A stretch of 64,000 nucleotides of DNA from Flexivirga meconopsidis (GCF_026162425.1 NZ_JAOBQJ010000002.1:682001-746000); one strand, 5' to 3'; numbered from the stretch's first letter, positions 1 through 8,671 are shown. Numbers and translations are program-made. Notes: a model not told the origin generated them from the letters alone.

Positions 1-452
1 CGGCCCTCGGGGACTTCGTAGATCTTGTTGAGCGCGCGGCTGAATCCGCCGACGTACCCCGATGCCGACCAGATCGACAGCAAAATACCGACGACCAGGG
101 CGATCCCGCCGCCACCCTGGGTGCTGATGTTGCCGATGAAGTCGCGAATCGAGCTGAGCGACTTGTCGTTCGGGTCCTTCCCGGCGATCCCGGCAAGGAT
201 CTTGACCAGGCTGTCGGTGGTCTCTTTGCCGTTGCCGAAAACGCTGATCAGCGACAGCACCGCGATCAGCCCGGGGAAGAGCGACTGCATCGAGTAATAG
301 GTCAGCGCTGCCGCCTTGTCGGTGCACTGATCGGTGGAGAACTTGCTGACTGCCCGCTTGAGCGCGACCTTCCAGTCCGGCTTGGCGGGGGCGTCCGGAA
401 TGTCTTCCTTCGGCCGGTCTACCTCTTCGTCATTGAGTAACAGCAACGACAT
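1..452 (-). CDS. YihY/BrkB-family inner membrane protein (partial, C-terminus off window)
   Basis: N-terminal 150 residues of a YihY/virulence-factor-BrkB family membrane protein (the family once mis-called RNase BN; its biochemical role is unsettled). After a hydrophilic Asp/Pro-rich N-terminus comes the family signature around residues 40-60 (DQCTDKAAALTYYSMQSLFP), a hydrophobic helix ending LISVFG, then a second helix GIALVVGILLSIWSASGYV followed by FSRALNKIYEVPEG, all typical of the family. The ATG at 452 is chosen because an AGAGGA ribosome binding site lies just upstream. The reading frame is open to base 1, so the remaining transmembrane helices lie outside the window. Family assignment is confident, function is not. 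Confidence 0.85.
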   Translation of the reverse strand, partial: MSLLLLNDEEVDRPKEDIPDAPAKPDWKVALKRAVSKFSTDQCTDKAAALTYYSMQSLFPGLIAVLSLISVFGNGKETTDSLVKILAGIAGKDPNDKSLSSIRDFIGNISTQGGGGIALVVGILLSIWSASGYVGGFSRALNKIYEVPEG

Positions 453-567
453 TCGGATATGTCCTCTTGCAGATCGGGGCTGTAACTTCTGGCACTGACC
501 CAGCAACTTAGCGCCCGGACTCGCCAAGATGCGAGATCGCGCGCCCACCGCAGTGCAGAATGACGCC

Positions 568-1185
568 ATGAGGTGGAGGGGTGGGCTGACGGCCACCGGC
601 TTGATGGTGGGCGTTGGCTGCGCGCTCGCAGTGGCCGCGACTTCGGCGACGGCAGAGCCTGCCGAACCTTCCTCGAGTTCGTCGTCCAGCTCCGGCAGCT
701 CGTCATCCAGCAGCAGCACCGGCCCGACCGAGCCGAGCACGCCTCCCCCAACGACGCGCCCACCGACCACCCGGCCGCCCACGACCCGGCCGACGTTGCC
801 GCCGTGGCAGCCGACGAGCTCCACCCAGACGCCGTTCTCCCCCACCAGCTCGGCACCGACGTACTCCTCGGCGACGTCGTCGGCGCCGCCGCTGCCGACC
901 TACAGCACGAACACCGCGAGCAGCACGAGCCCGGCAGTGCTTGCACCCACCGGCCAGGTCGCGACGACTACCCCGGACGCTCCATCGACCTCGTCGAGCA
1001 GTCGCGCGAGCAGTTCGTCATCCACGGGGACGCTGTCGTTCAGCCAGTCCACCACTGACCGCCCGTCCGCGTCGGGACGGCCGGTCAGCGGGTCGTCGGA
1101 CACCACGCGCACGGTGATCGTCGCCGGGTCGGTGGTCGTCGCACTGCTCGCCGCGGGTGTCGCCCTGCGCGAGATGCGTCGCTGA
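568..1185 (+). CDS. Secreted Ser/Thr/Pro-rich protein with C-terminal membrane anchor
   Basis: About 205 residues with no recognised catalytic domain. The N-terminus (MRWRGGLTATGLMVG...) is a signal peptide with cleavage near ATAEPA. It is followed by a Ser-rich tract, a TTRPP repeat, and about 100 residues of Ser/Thr/Pro-rich low-complexity sequence. A single hydrophobic helix (VIVAGSVVVALLAAGVAL) and a positively charged tail (REMRR) close the protein, so it is probably wall-spanning and membrane anchored. I see no LPXTG motif. An in-frame start exists at 529; 568 is preferred because the signal peptide then begins directly. The GC-rich repeats create long spurious ORFs in other frames here. 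Function unknown. Confidence 0.6.
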   Translation: MRWRGGLTATGLMVGVGCALAVAATSATAEPAEPSSSSSSSSGSSSSSSSTGPTEPSTPPPTTRPPTTRPPTTRPTLPPWQPTSSTQTPFSPTSSAPTYSSATSSAPPLPTYSTNTASSTSPAVLAPTGQVATTTPDAPSTSSSSRASSSSSTGTLSFSQSTTDRPSASGRPVSGSSDTTRTVIVAGSVVVALLAAGVALREMRR

Positions 1186-1236
1186 TCGGCTCGATTTCAG
1201 ATCTGCGACAACTGCCTGCTAAGGTTTTCCCTCGTT

Positions 1237-1312
<76 letters not shown>

Positions 1313-1322
1313 CCCTCGAAGA

Positions 1323-1354
1323 GCCCCGGGTCCCCTTGTGACCTGGGGTTTTTC
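1323..1354 (+). terminator. Intrinsic terminator after tRNA-Lys
   Basis: CCCCGGGT and ACCTGGGG form an 8-pair stem (one G-T pair) followed directly by TTTTTC. It ends the tRNA transcript before tdh. Confidence 0.7.
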
Positions 1355-1372
1355 GCATGCGAGACTGGTTCG

Positions 1373-2410
1373 GTGCGTGCACTTGCAAAGACGAGTGCCG
1401 GTCCCGGTCTGGAGCTGATCGATGCTCCGGAGCCGACTGCCGGCGCGGGTGAAGTGAAGATCAAGGTATGGCGGGCCGGCCTCTGCGGCACCGACCTGCA
1501 TCTGGAGGGCTGGGACGACTGGGCAGCCTCGACCGTCAATCCGCCACTGATCATCGGGCACGAGTTCTTCGGCGAGGTCGTCGAGATCGGCCCGGGTGTG
1601 ACCAGCGTCAAGGTCGGCCAGCTCGCCTCCGGCGAGGGGCACGTGGTGTGCAACGAGTGCCGCAACTGCCGGGCGGGGCGTCGCCAGTTGTGCATCCGGA
1701 CCAGCTCTGTCGGGGTCAATCGCAACGGCGCGTTCGCGGACTACGTCGTCATACCTGCCTCCAATGTGTGGGTGCAGCCGGACGACCTGGACCCCGACGT
1801 GGGCGCGGTCTTCGACCCGTTCGGCAACGCTACCCACACCGCGTTGTCCTTCCCGATCGCCGGCGAGGACGTGCTGGTCACCGGTGCCGGACCGATCGGG
1901 GTGATGGGCGCCGCGATCGCCAAGCACGTCGGTGCCCGCTACGTCGTGGTGACCGACGTCAGCGACTACCGGCTCGACCTGGCCAAGGCCGCCGGCGCCG
2001 ACCGGGTGGTCAACGTCTCGCGCGAGCGGATCGCCGACGCGCAGCACGACCTCGGCATGCGCGAGGGCTTCGACATCGCGCTGGAGATGTCCGGCAACCC
2101 GTCCGCGGTGCGCGAGGCGATCGACAACATGAACCACGGCGGCCGCATCGCGATGCTCGGGTTGCCCGCCGACGAGTTCGCGATCGACTGGGGCCGGGTC
2201 ATCACCCACATGCTGACGATCAAGGGCATCTACGGCCGGGAGATGTACGACACCTGGTATGCCATGAGTTCGATGCTGCAATCCTCCCCGGAGCTGGAGC
2301 GTGCGGTCGCCTCGGTGATCACCCACCGCTTCCCGGCGGAGCAGTGGCAGGACGCCTTCAACGCCGCACGCTCGGGCGAGGTCGGCAAAGTCGTGATGGA
2401 TTGGAGCTGA
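1373..2410 (+). CDS. tdh: L-threonine 3-dehydrogenase
   Basis: Zinc-dependent medium-chain dehydrogenase (345 aa) that oxidises L-threonine with NAD+ to 2-amino-3-ketobutyrate. Visible features: catalytic-zinc region GLCGTDLHLEGWDDWA (about residues 37-52), GHEFFGEVVEIG, the structural-zinc cysteine cluster CNECRNCRAGRRQLC (about 94-108), and the Rossmann motif GAGPIGVMGAAIAKHVGA. Length and motif order match bacterial Tdh. The start is GTG at 1373; there is no competing upstream start after the terminator. Only 3 bases separate it from kbl, whose product consumes the unstable product of this enzyme, so the pair forms the threonine-to-glycine degradation operon. Confidence 0.95.
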   Translation: MRALAKTSAGPGLELIDAPEPTAGAGEVKIKVWRAGLCGTDLHLEGWDDWAASTVNPPLIIGHEFFGEVVEIGPGVTSVKVGQLASGEGHVVCNECRNCRAGRRQLCIRTSSVGVNRNGAFADYVVIPASNVWVQPDDLDPDVGAVFDPFGNATHTALSFPIAGEDVLVTGAGPIGVMGAAIAKHVGARYVVVTDVSDYRLDLAKAAGADRVVNVSRERIADAQHDLGMREGFDIALEMSGNPSAVREAIDNMNHGGRIAMLGLPADEFAIDWGRVITHMLTIKGIYGREMYDTWYAMSSMLQSSPELERAVASVITHRFPAEQWQDAFNAARSGEVGKVVMDWS

Positions 2411-2413
2411 CGG

Positions 2414-3595
<1,182 letters not shown>

Positions 3596-3604
<9 letters not shown>

Positions 3605-3698
3605 GTAGCGGCGACGAAACTCCCGCTGGTTGAGTAGCGGCGAGGAAAGCCCCGCTGGTTGAGTAGCGGCGAGGCACGAGCCGCGTATCGAAACCAGC
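3596..3698. repeat. Three copies of a GCTGGTTGAGTAGCGGCGA repeat
   Basis: The 19-base unit starts at 3596, 3625 and 3654 (period 29). The last copy continues into CCGCGTATCGAAACCAGC (to 3698), whose end AACCAGC is complementary to the start GCTGGTT, so 3654-3698 can fold as a stem-loop. It sits between convergent kbl and the GroES-like gene and may end transcripts from both sides. Elements beginning GGTTGAGTAG are, from memory, scattered in other Micrococcales and Nocardioides genomes. Confidence 0.8.
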
Positions 3699-3700
3699 GA

Positions 3701-4039
3701 CTAGAGGTACAACCCGGTCGAGCTGCTGGAGTCGACGCGCTTGGCCGCGACCGCGTGCAGGTCGCGCTCGCGCAGCAGCAGGTAGGTCTTGCTCTGCAGC
3801 TCGACCTCGGCACGCTCCTCGGGGTCGAAGAGCACCCGATCCCCGAGCTTGACCTGCCGCACGTGCTGGCCGACGGCGACGACCTCGGCCCAGGCGAGCC
3901 GCTTGCCGACCGAGGCGGTCGCCGGGATGACGATGCCGCCGCCGGACTTGCGCTCACCCGACTCGGCGTCCGCGGACACCAGCAGCCGGTCGTGCAGCAT
4001 CTTGATCGGGAGGTTCCCCGAGGAAGCTGCGTCAGCCAC
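3701..4039 (-). CDS. GroES-family (Cpn10) co-chaperonin-like protein
   Basis: 112 aa with the Cpn10 fold signatures LHDRLLVS, SGGGIVIPATA (mobile loop position), WAEVVAVG and LGDRVLFDP. No groEL is adjacent and the C-terminus carries an unusual SSSSTGLYL tail, so this looks like an accessory GroES paralogue rather than the main groES of a groESL operon. It follows the DUF3618 gene by 6 bases and is probably cotranscribed. The given GTG start has no clear ribosome binding site; the internal ATG at 4000 (MLHDRLL) would give a typical GroES N-terminus and is a real alternative. Confidence 0.8.
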   Translation of the reverse strand: MADAASSGNLPIKMLHDRLLVSADAESGERKSGGGIVIPATASVGKRLAWAEVVAVGQHVRQVKLGDRVLFDPEERAEVELQSKTYLLLRERDLHAVAAKRVDSSSSTGLYL

Positions 4040-4045
4040 GGGGTG

Positions 4046-4330
4046 TCAGCTGCGCGCGCGGCGAAGAATGCCGAGCGTGAGCAGCACTGCAGCGACGCCG
4101 CCCAGCGCCATACCGAGCTTTTGGGTGTTGAGCTCACCGTCGGGCGTGCGGGTGGCGTCGTTGGCCTTGAGCTTCACGTCCTCGACGGCCCGGTTGACGA
4201 TCTCCTTCGGCTGCGCGCGGAAGCTCAGCTCGTCGATCGTGCCGGCGAGTCGCTCACGCGTCGCCGCGAGGTCGGCCTCGATCTGCTGGGCGGATCGGGT
4301 CGCGGGCTTCGCGGGGGCCTTGTCAGCCAT
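4046..4330 (-). CDS. DUF3618 domain membrane protein
   Basis: 94 aa. The pattern QQIEADLAATRERLAGTIDEL at residues 15-35 is the DUF3618 signature, followed by a charged amphipathic middle and one C-terminal transmembrane helix (LGMALGGVAAVLLTLGIL) with an RRARS tail. A strong AAGGAGA site precedes the ATG. The family is found in actinobacterial envelope and stress loci; its molecular role is not known. It lies directly upstream of the GroES-like gene and divergent from bcp. Confidence 0.85.
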   Translation of the reverse strand: MADKAPAKPATRSAQQIEADLAATRERLAGTIDELSFRAQPKEIVNRAVEDVKLKANDATRTPDGELNTQKLGMALGGVAAVLLTLGILRRARS

Positions 4331-4407
4331 GATGTCTCCTTAGGCGGGTCGCGATTCGCCTGAGACGATAACGCAGGAACCCCCGTTCGTAACCAGGAGG
4401 ACATGCC

Positions 4408-4875
4408 ATGCCGCGGCTCGAGATCGGTGACAAAGCCCCCGCCTTCACCTTGACGTCCGACTCGGGCAAGGAGGTGTCCCTGGCCGATTACGCCGGCAAG
4501 CACCTGGTGATCTTCTTCTACCCCGCCGCGATGACGCCCGGCTGCACCAAGGAGGCCTGTGACTTCCGCGACTCGCTCGCCACCCTGCAGGGCGCCGGTT
4601 ACGAGGTCGTCGGCATCTCGCCCGACAAGCCGGAGAAGCTGGCGAAGTTCGTGGAGAAGGAGTCGCTCACCTACCCGCTGCTCGCCGACCCGGACAAGCA
4701 GGTGCTTGAGGCCTACGGCGCATATGGCGAGAAGAAGCTCTACGGCAAGACCGTCGTCGGCGTCATCCGTTCGACGATCGTGGTTGGCCCGGAGGGCACG
4801 GTCGAGCTCGCCCGCTACAACGTCAAGGCCACCGGCCACGTCGCTTCGTTGAGCAAGGCGCTCCAGCTGGTATGA
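4408..4875 (+). CDS. bcp: Thioredoxin-dependent thiol peroxidase (PrxQ/Bcp peroxiredoxin)
   Basis: 155 aa atypical 2-Cys peroxiredoxin that reduces hydrogen peroxide and organic hydroperoxides with thioredoxin. The active-site segment FFYPAAMTPGCTKEACDFRD carries the peroxidatic Cys and, five residues on, the resolving Cys typical of the PrxQ group; RSTIVVGPEGTV near residue 125 is also conserved. The length is normal. The start follows a CAGGAGGAC ribosome binding site. It is divergent from the DUF3618/GroES-like pair and probably monocistronic. Confidence 0.95.
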   Translation: MPRLEIGDKAPAFTLTSDSGKEVSLADYAGKHLVIFFYPAAMTPGCTKEACDFRDSLATLQGAGYEVVGISPDKPEKLAKFVEKESLTYPLLADPDKQVLEAYGAYGEKKLYGKTVVGVIRSTIVVGPEGTVELARYNVKATGHVASLSKALQLV

Positions 4876-4927
4876 CGCGGCTCCGCCGCCTGGTCCGGTT
4901 GTCGGCGCTGACTAATAGCGTTCGATC

Positions 4928-5418
4928 ATGGGCAGATTGAAGTACACCCCGGAGTTGCTGACCGAGGCCGTGCGCGACGCCGATTCAGTAACCGATGTGC
5001 TGCGAAACCTCGGACTTCAACAGGCGGGCGCACTCACGCTCATATCAGCCGGTTGCTGAAGCGGTACGGCATCGACACGTCCCATTTCACCCGTCAAAGG
5101 CGCCACCTAGACCGCACCCCTCGGACCGATCCGCTGAGTCTTCTCGTCCGGCGACCCAGCGGGTCGCCACGCACTCACGGCGCTCGGCCGAAGCGGGCAC
5201 TGCTCCTGCTTGGCAGGCAGGACTGCTGTGCGATCTGCGAGGACGCGCCGGAATGGCGAGGCGCACCCCTGGTCCTGCAGGTCGACCACATCGATGGGGA
5301 CCTCAATAACAACGTCGCGGAGAATCTCCGGTTGCTGTGTCCCAACTGCCACTCCCAATGCCCAACATTCGCCATGCGCCGTTGGACCAAGTCCAGCCCG
5401 ACCACAATCACGAACTAG
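4928..5418 (+). pseudogene. HNH endonuclease-type gene with a one-base frameshift
   Basis: Two frames together give one HNH-nuclease-like protein. Frame A starts at ATG 4928 (MGRLKYTPELLTEAV..., a DNA-binding-like N-terminus) and reads LGLQQAG before ending at a TGA near 5059. Frame B reads HISRLLKRYGIDTSHF and then the nuclease core: CAICEDAPEWRG, LQVDHIDGDLNNN and LRLLCPNCHSQ, which are the Cys pairs and the HNH catalytic strand. Restoring one G near 5030 (GGGCGCACTCAC to GGGCGGCACTCAC) joins the frames as QAGGTHAHIS. The gene is either recently inactivated, or the assembly has a one-base error in a G/C run. If intact it would be a stand-alone HNH protein of about 163 aa; no mobile-element partner is visible. 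Confidence 0.75.
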
Positions 5419-5431
5419 ACTCCACCGCGGA

Positions 5432-5506
5432 GCGGCCGTAGCCCAACTGGCAGGAGGCACGGGTTTTAGGTACCCGACAGTGTGAGTTCGAATCTCACCG
5501 GCCGCA
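5432..5506 (+). tRNA. tRNA with anticodon TAG (Leu) but short variable loop
   Basis: Acceptor GCGGCCG (5432-5438) pairs with CGGCCGC (5499-5505), discriminator A5506. The anticodon stem CGGGT/ACCCG encloses loop TTTAGGT, anticodon TAG at 5467-5469, G at position 37. The T-arm is GTGAG-TTCGAAT-CTCAC. The variable region is only about 5 bases, whereas bacterial leucine tRNAs normally carry a long class II variable arm. No CCA is encoded (CAT follows). Amino-acid identity Leu is inferred from the anticodon only. Confidence 0.8.
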
Positions 5507-5518
5507 CATTGCGGCCGG

Positions 5519-5560
5519 CGCTCTACACATCGTGCGGTATGGCGCACGATGTGTAGAGCG
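5519..5560. terminator. 18-base-pair perfect hairpin between tRNA and kinase gene
   Basis: 5519-5536 and 5543-5560 are perfect inverted repeats of 18 bases around a 6-base loop (GTATGG). A second palindrome, CCGGCCGCA-CAT-TGCGGCCGG (5498-5518), uses the tRNA 3' acceptor strand itself. There is no T-run, so this is a candidate bidirectional terminator or processing hairpin between convergent genes. Confidence 0.55.
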
Positions 5561-5591
5561 GTAGCGGCCGGACTCGCCCGGGGAGCTCGGG

Positions 5592-6242
5592 TCACTCCCG
5601 CCACCTGCGTGTGACGGCGGCCCGGTCCTGCCAGAGCGGGACGCCCGCGCCTTCGGGATCCCAGCGGCGGGTGAAGTCCTCCAGCCAGGAGCACCGGCGC
5701 AACATCTCTGCCTGCCGCTGCCGCCACGAGGGACGCTCGCCATACGCATCGAAGAAGGCCGGTAGGGCACCGACGGCGTCGGGGTGATGCATCCTGACGA
5801 TCCACTCACACCAGGCGACGTCCGTGATCGGTGCACCGATCCCGCTGAACTCCCAGTCGAGCACCGCGCATACGCGTCGCCCTGCGTCGAGCAGGACGTT
5901 GTTCGGCCCAAAGTCCCCATGACTGATGACGCCACCGGTCGCGCGTTTGGACAGCAGGTTGCGATCGAGTCCGTGCAGCACCCGCAACACAGCACCACAC
6001 GCCGCAAGCACGGTCACTGCTTCGCCGGCGTCGATCAGATCCTGTCCGTGGTCACCGCTGACCCACTGCGTCACCAGCGAATGTGACTCTGTCGCAACGA
6101 CTTCCGGCACCGGATATCGTCCGCCGAGTGCGATCAGCGCTCGTCTCTCGGCGACCGCGCGATGCTCCGCGTCCGGCCCGGCATACCTCTTGAGGACCAG
6201 GTCGCCGACCCGCTCGGTGCTGTTGGTGTAACCGTGGCGCAC
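5592..6242 (-). CDS. APH-family phosphotransferase (aminoglycoside/choline kinase-like)
   Basis: 216 aa small-molecule kinase of the APH/choline-kinase superfamily. The catalytic loop ISHGDFGPNNVLLD contains the HGDxxxxN Brenner motif, and AVLDWEFSGIGAP supplies the metal-binding Asp. LVLKRY near the N-terminus is the probable ATP-binding lysine strand. The frame extends upstream through the gpx end, but the GTG at 6242 (MRHGYTNSTERVG) lies 6 bases after the gpx stop and gives the family N-terminus. It is the last gene of a hydrolase-gpx-kinase set on the minus strand. The substrate cannot be predicted; resistance to aminoglycosides is only one possibility. Confidence 0.75.
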   Translation of the reverse strand: MRHGYTNSTERVGDLVLKRYAGPDAEHRAVAERRALIALGGRYPVPEVVATESHSLVTQWVSGDHGQDLIDAGEAVTVLAACGAVLRVLHGLDRNLLSKRATGGVISHGDFGPNNVLLDAGRRVCAVLDWEFSGIGAPITDVAWCEWIVRMHHPDAVGALPAFFDAYGERPSWRQRQAEMLRRCSWLEDFTRRWDPEGAGVPLWQDRAAVTRRWRE

Positions 6243-6247
6243 AGATC

Positions 6248-6733
6248 TCAGCCGGCCAGCGCTCGCTCCACGGGCTGGGCGAGTTTGCCCGGCTTGGTTG
6301 CCGATCCGTAGCGCGCGAGCACCGAGCCGTCCCTGCCGATCAGGAACTTGGTGAAGTTCCACTTGATCCCGCTGCTGCCGAGCGCGCCCTTCGCCTGGTT
6401 GCGCAGCCAGGCGTAGAGCGGATGCGCGTCGTCGCCGTTGACGTCGACCTTGGCGAACATCGGGAAGGTGACGCCGTAGTTGCGCTCGCAGAAGCCGCCG
6501 ATCTCGTCCGCGTCACCGGGCTCCTGGTGCCCGAACTGGTTGCACGGGAAGCCGAGCACCACCAGCCCCTGGTCCCGGTAGTCCTGCCACAACTGCTCCA
6601 ATTCCTTGTATTGCGGGGTGAATCCGCACTTGGAGGCGGTGTTGACGACGAGGACGACCTTGCCGTCATACGCGTCGAGGGGTTGCGGCGTGCCGTCGAG
6701 CAGGTCGGCGGTGAAGTCACCCAGCGTGGTCAC
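6248..6733 (-). CDS. Glutathione peroxidase-family thiol peroxidase
   Basis: 161 aa GPx-fold peroxidase, in bacteria usually thioredoxin-dependent. Active-site motifs are NTASKCGFTPQYKEL (catalytic Cys in the place of selenocysteine), GFPCNQFGHQEPG (conserved Gln) and KWNFTKFLIGRDG (catalytic Trp and Asn). The GTG at 6733, preceded by GTGAGG, gives the normal family length; the frame stays open much further upstream but that part overlaps the hydrolase gene and shows no family similarity. Eleven bases separate it from the upstream hydrolase and 5 from the kinase, so the three are probably one operon. Confidence 0.9.
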   Translation of the reverse strand: MTTLGDFTADLLDGTPQPLDAYDGKVVLVVNTASKCGFTPQYKELEQLWQDYRDQGLVVLGFPCNQFGHQEPGDADEIGGFCERNYGVTFPMFAKVDVNGDDAHPLYAWLRNQAKGALGSSGIKWNFTKFLIGRDGSVLARYGSATKPGKLAQPVERALAG

Positions 6734-6744
6734 GTCAGCCTCAC

Positions 6745-7614
6745 TCAGAACGTCTCGCGCAGTTCGTCCAGCATCGCGTCGGTGGCGCCGATGCCGATCG
6801 ACAGGTGCCCTTCGCCGTCGACCAGGTGCGCGGTCGCGCCGGGGATGTTGGCGGCCAGCCACTGCCCGTGCGCGAACGGCACCATCAGGTCGAGGCTGCC
6901 CTGCCAGACGAAGGTCGGCACGGTGATGCTGCCGAGTTCGAATCCCCACGGCTGGGTGAAGGCTAGGTCGTCGTCGGCCCAGCCGTCGACGCCGTTCTTG
7001 AGCGCCTCGGCGAAGTTGGCCGCGACTTCATCACCAGTCTTGTCGGTGATGACCGCCCGGTCGACATCGGGCAGCAGGCTGCTCAGCTCGGCGATGATGT
7101 CCGCGGGTTTGGCGTCCGCGAGCTCGGCGCGCATCGGTTCGAGCACTCGCCGCAGCGCCTCCTCGCCCTCGGCGGCAGCATTGAACTCGACGTGGTTGCC
7201 CTCCCCCATGCCTTCGAGGAAGGCCAGATCCGGCTCGTCGTACGGCCCGACCCCCGCAATACTGAGGATGCCGGTGATGCGGTCGGGCAGCAGGGCTCCC
7301 GTCGCCAGCGCGTGCGGTCCGCCGCCGGACCATCCGGCGGTCATCGCCTTCTCCACACCCAGGTGGTCGAGTATGGCGGCTGCGTCGTCCGCGATGTCGG
7401 CCACGGACCTGCCCGGCTTGCGAGCCGAATCGCCATACCCTGCACGGGAATACGTGACCAGACGGATGCCCCGCTCCTTCGCCGACTCGACCATGGCGGA
7501 CCGCGGGAGCAGCGATCCGGGCGTGCCATGGTGGAAGAGCAGCACCGGACCGTCGGCCGCTCCACTGATCCGGATGTCGAGGTCACGTCCGTCGGGCAGC
7601 TTGATCAGGGTCAT
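6745..7614 (-). CDS. Alpha/beta hydrolase
   Basis: 289 aa. It begins MTLIKLPDGRDLDIRISG and shows the oxyanion-hole segment LFHHGTPGSLL, the nucleophile elbow GWSGGGPHA (GxSxG) about one third along, the acid-bearing strand GSLDLMVPFAHG and the catalytic His in GEGHLS. The motif order is standard for the family. The substrate is unknown. The start at 7614 follows a usable site and avoids an implausible upstream extension. It is transcribed away from the ABM-domain gene and leads the gpx-kinase set. Confidence 0.85.
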   Translation of the reverse strand: MTLIKLPDGRDLDIRISGAADGPVLLFHHGTPGSLLPRSAMVESAKERGIRLVTYSRAGYGDSARKPGRSVADIADDAAAILDHLGVEKAMTAGWSGGGPHALATGALLPDRITGILSIAGVGPYDEPDLAFLEGMGEGNHVEFNAAAEGEEALRRVLEPMRAELADAKPADIIAELSSLLPDVDRAVITDKTGDEVAANFAEALKNGVDGWADDDLAFTQPWGFELGSITVPTFVWQGSLDLMVPFAHGQWLAANIPGATAHLVDGEGHLSIGIGATDAMLDELRETF

Positions 7615-7663
7615 GTGGCAAGACTGCCACGGCGGATGTGAGCCGGCTCGGTAGCGTGCGGAT

Positions 7664-7987
7664 ATGACCTCCGACAACGCACCCTGCATCGAGTCCGTCG
7701 TGCTGCCAGTGCGCCCCGGGCACGAGGCCGCGTTCGAAGCGGCGTTCGCAGACGCTGTGCCGATCATCAAGCGGCAGAAGGGCTTTCGCAGTCTTCGTCT
7801 CTCTCGTTGCGTCGAGCGTCCGAATGAATACCTGCTCCACGTCGAGTGGGACTCACTCGCCGACCACACCGTCGGATTTCGTGAGTCCGACGACTATCAG
7901 TGCTGGCGTGCCGCCCTGCACCACTTCTACGACCCGGTGCCGATGGTCGACCACTTCCAGGACGTACGGGCCGAGTCCCACCCGTGA
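7664..7987 (+). CDS. ABM-domain (antibiotic biosynthesis monooxygenase-like) protein
   Basis: 107 aa single dimeric alpha-beta barrel domain. IESVVLPVRPGHEAAFEAAFADA at the N-terminus and the F-x-SLRLSRCVERPNEYLLHVEW strand pair are typical of ABM proteins such as YgiN-like quinol monooxygenases. DYQCWRAALHHFYDPVPMVDHF closes the domain. Members may be cofactor-free oxygenases or merely bind small aromatics. It is divergent from the hydrolase operon. It is 1.8 kb from the phenazine operon and on the opposite strand, so no link is claimed. Confidence 0.8.
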   Translation: MTSDNAPCIESVVLPVRPGHEAAFEAAFADAVPIIKRQKGFRSLRLSRCVERPNEYLLHVEWDSLADHTVGFRESDDYQCWRAALHHFYDPVPMVDHFQDVRAESHP

Positions 7988-8100
7988 CCACGTCGACGTG
8001 AGCACGTCTGAGGCAGCACGCCCGACCGCGTCGACACATTCTTGGTGATCTCCGTACGAACTGTTAACCCGCCGCCCCCTCAGCGCCCGCTACTGTGCGA

Positions 8101-8121
8101 CTGGACAGCTGTCTAGTCCAG
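8101..8121. promoter_or_regulatory. Palindromic candidate operator upstream of a secreted-protein gene
   Basis: CTGGAC (8101-8106) and GTCCAG (8116-8121) flank a nested perfect palindrome GACAGCTGTC (8104-8113). The layout, about 40 bases before the start codon at 8162, resembles a TetR-type operator. This is inferred from symmetry only. Confidence 0.35.
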
Positions 8122-8161
8122 TTGTCCGACGATGGCACCCACACCCGGAGGTAGGAAAGTC

Positions 8162-8671
8162 ATGAAACGTAAAGTCGCAGTCGCAACCGCAGGCGCAGCG
8201 GTAACGGCCTTGGCCACATTTGGGATGGCGGCACCGCAAGCACACGCGGCAGACACGATGGTCGACGGGACCGTCACGATGCAGCAGACCGGCGAGATGC
8301 AGGGCATCAGCGGTTGGGGCGTCGCCTCGATCGTCAACAACGGCACCACGACCATTCCCGCCGGGACGGTCGTGAAGTACGGCGTGATGAACATGCCCGG
8401 CATGCCCAACGAGGTCCACGCGACCATGGTCTCGCCGAAGGGCTCCGGCGAGCTGAGCGTCTTCCCGATCGGGCTCAACGGCAACGGCCTTCGCACGCTG
8501 AAGCCGCTCGCCCCCGGCCAGTCCTTCTCCTTCAACTGGAGCGTCTACCACTACGCCCCGTGGCACCGGGTGCACGTCGAGGTCTACATCGACAGCTACC
8601 CGTCGGGCACCACCGACGTCAACTGGGACAACAACTGGGCGGGCGCGGACAACAACGGCGAGGGCCTGTAA
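8162..8671 (+). CDS. Secreted protein of unknown function
   Basis: 169 aa. The N-terminal KRK, a hydrophobic core (VATAGAAVTALATFGMAA) and AHA-AD make a clear Sec signal peptide, so the mature protein of about 140 aa is exported. The mature part is beta-rich, with short repeated patterns such as GWGVASIVNNGTTTIPAGTVV and FSFNWSVYHY, like an immunoglobulin- or CARDB-type extracellular fold, and ends in an Asn/Asp-rich segment (NWDNNWAGADNNGEGL). The ATG at 8162 follows GTAGGAAAG; an upstream in-frame start at 8132 would prefix a non-signal tail. It is monocistronic. I do not recognise the family. Confidence 0.75.
   Translation: MKRKVAVATAGAAVTALATFGMAAPQAHAADTMVDGTVTMQQTGEMQGISGWGVASIVNNGTTTIPAGTVVKYGVMNMPGMPNEVHATMVSPKGSGELSVFPIGLNGNGLRTLKPLAPGQSFSFNWSVYHYAPWHRVHVEVYIDSYPSGTTDVNWDNNWAGADNNGEGL

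Noticed and set aside
419-1185. Several overlapping ORFs on both strands over the Ser/Thr/Pro-rich gene
   Set aside because: They arise from the TCC/AGC/CCG repeats; only the frame with a signal peptide and C-terminal helix is protein-like.
5432-5506. tRNA read as an amber suppressor or tRNA for a special amino acid
   Set aside because: The anticodon is TAG (reads CUA), not CTA, so it cannot read UAG stops; no pyrrolysine or selenocysteine genes are seen.
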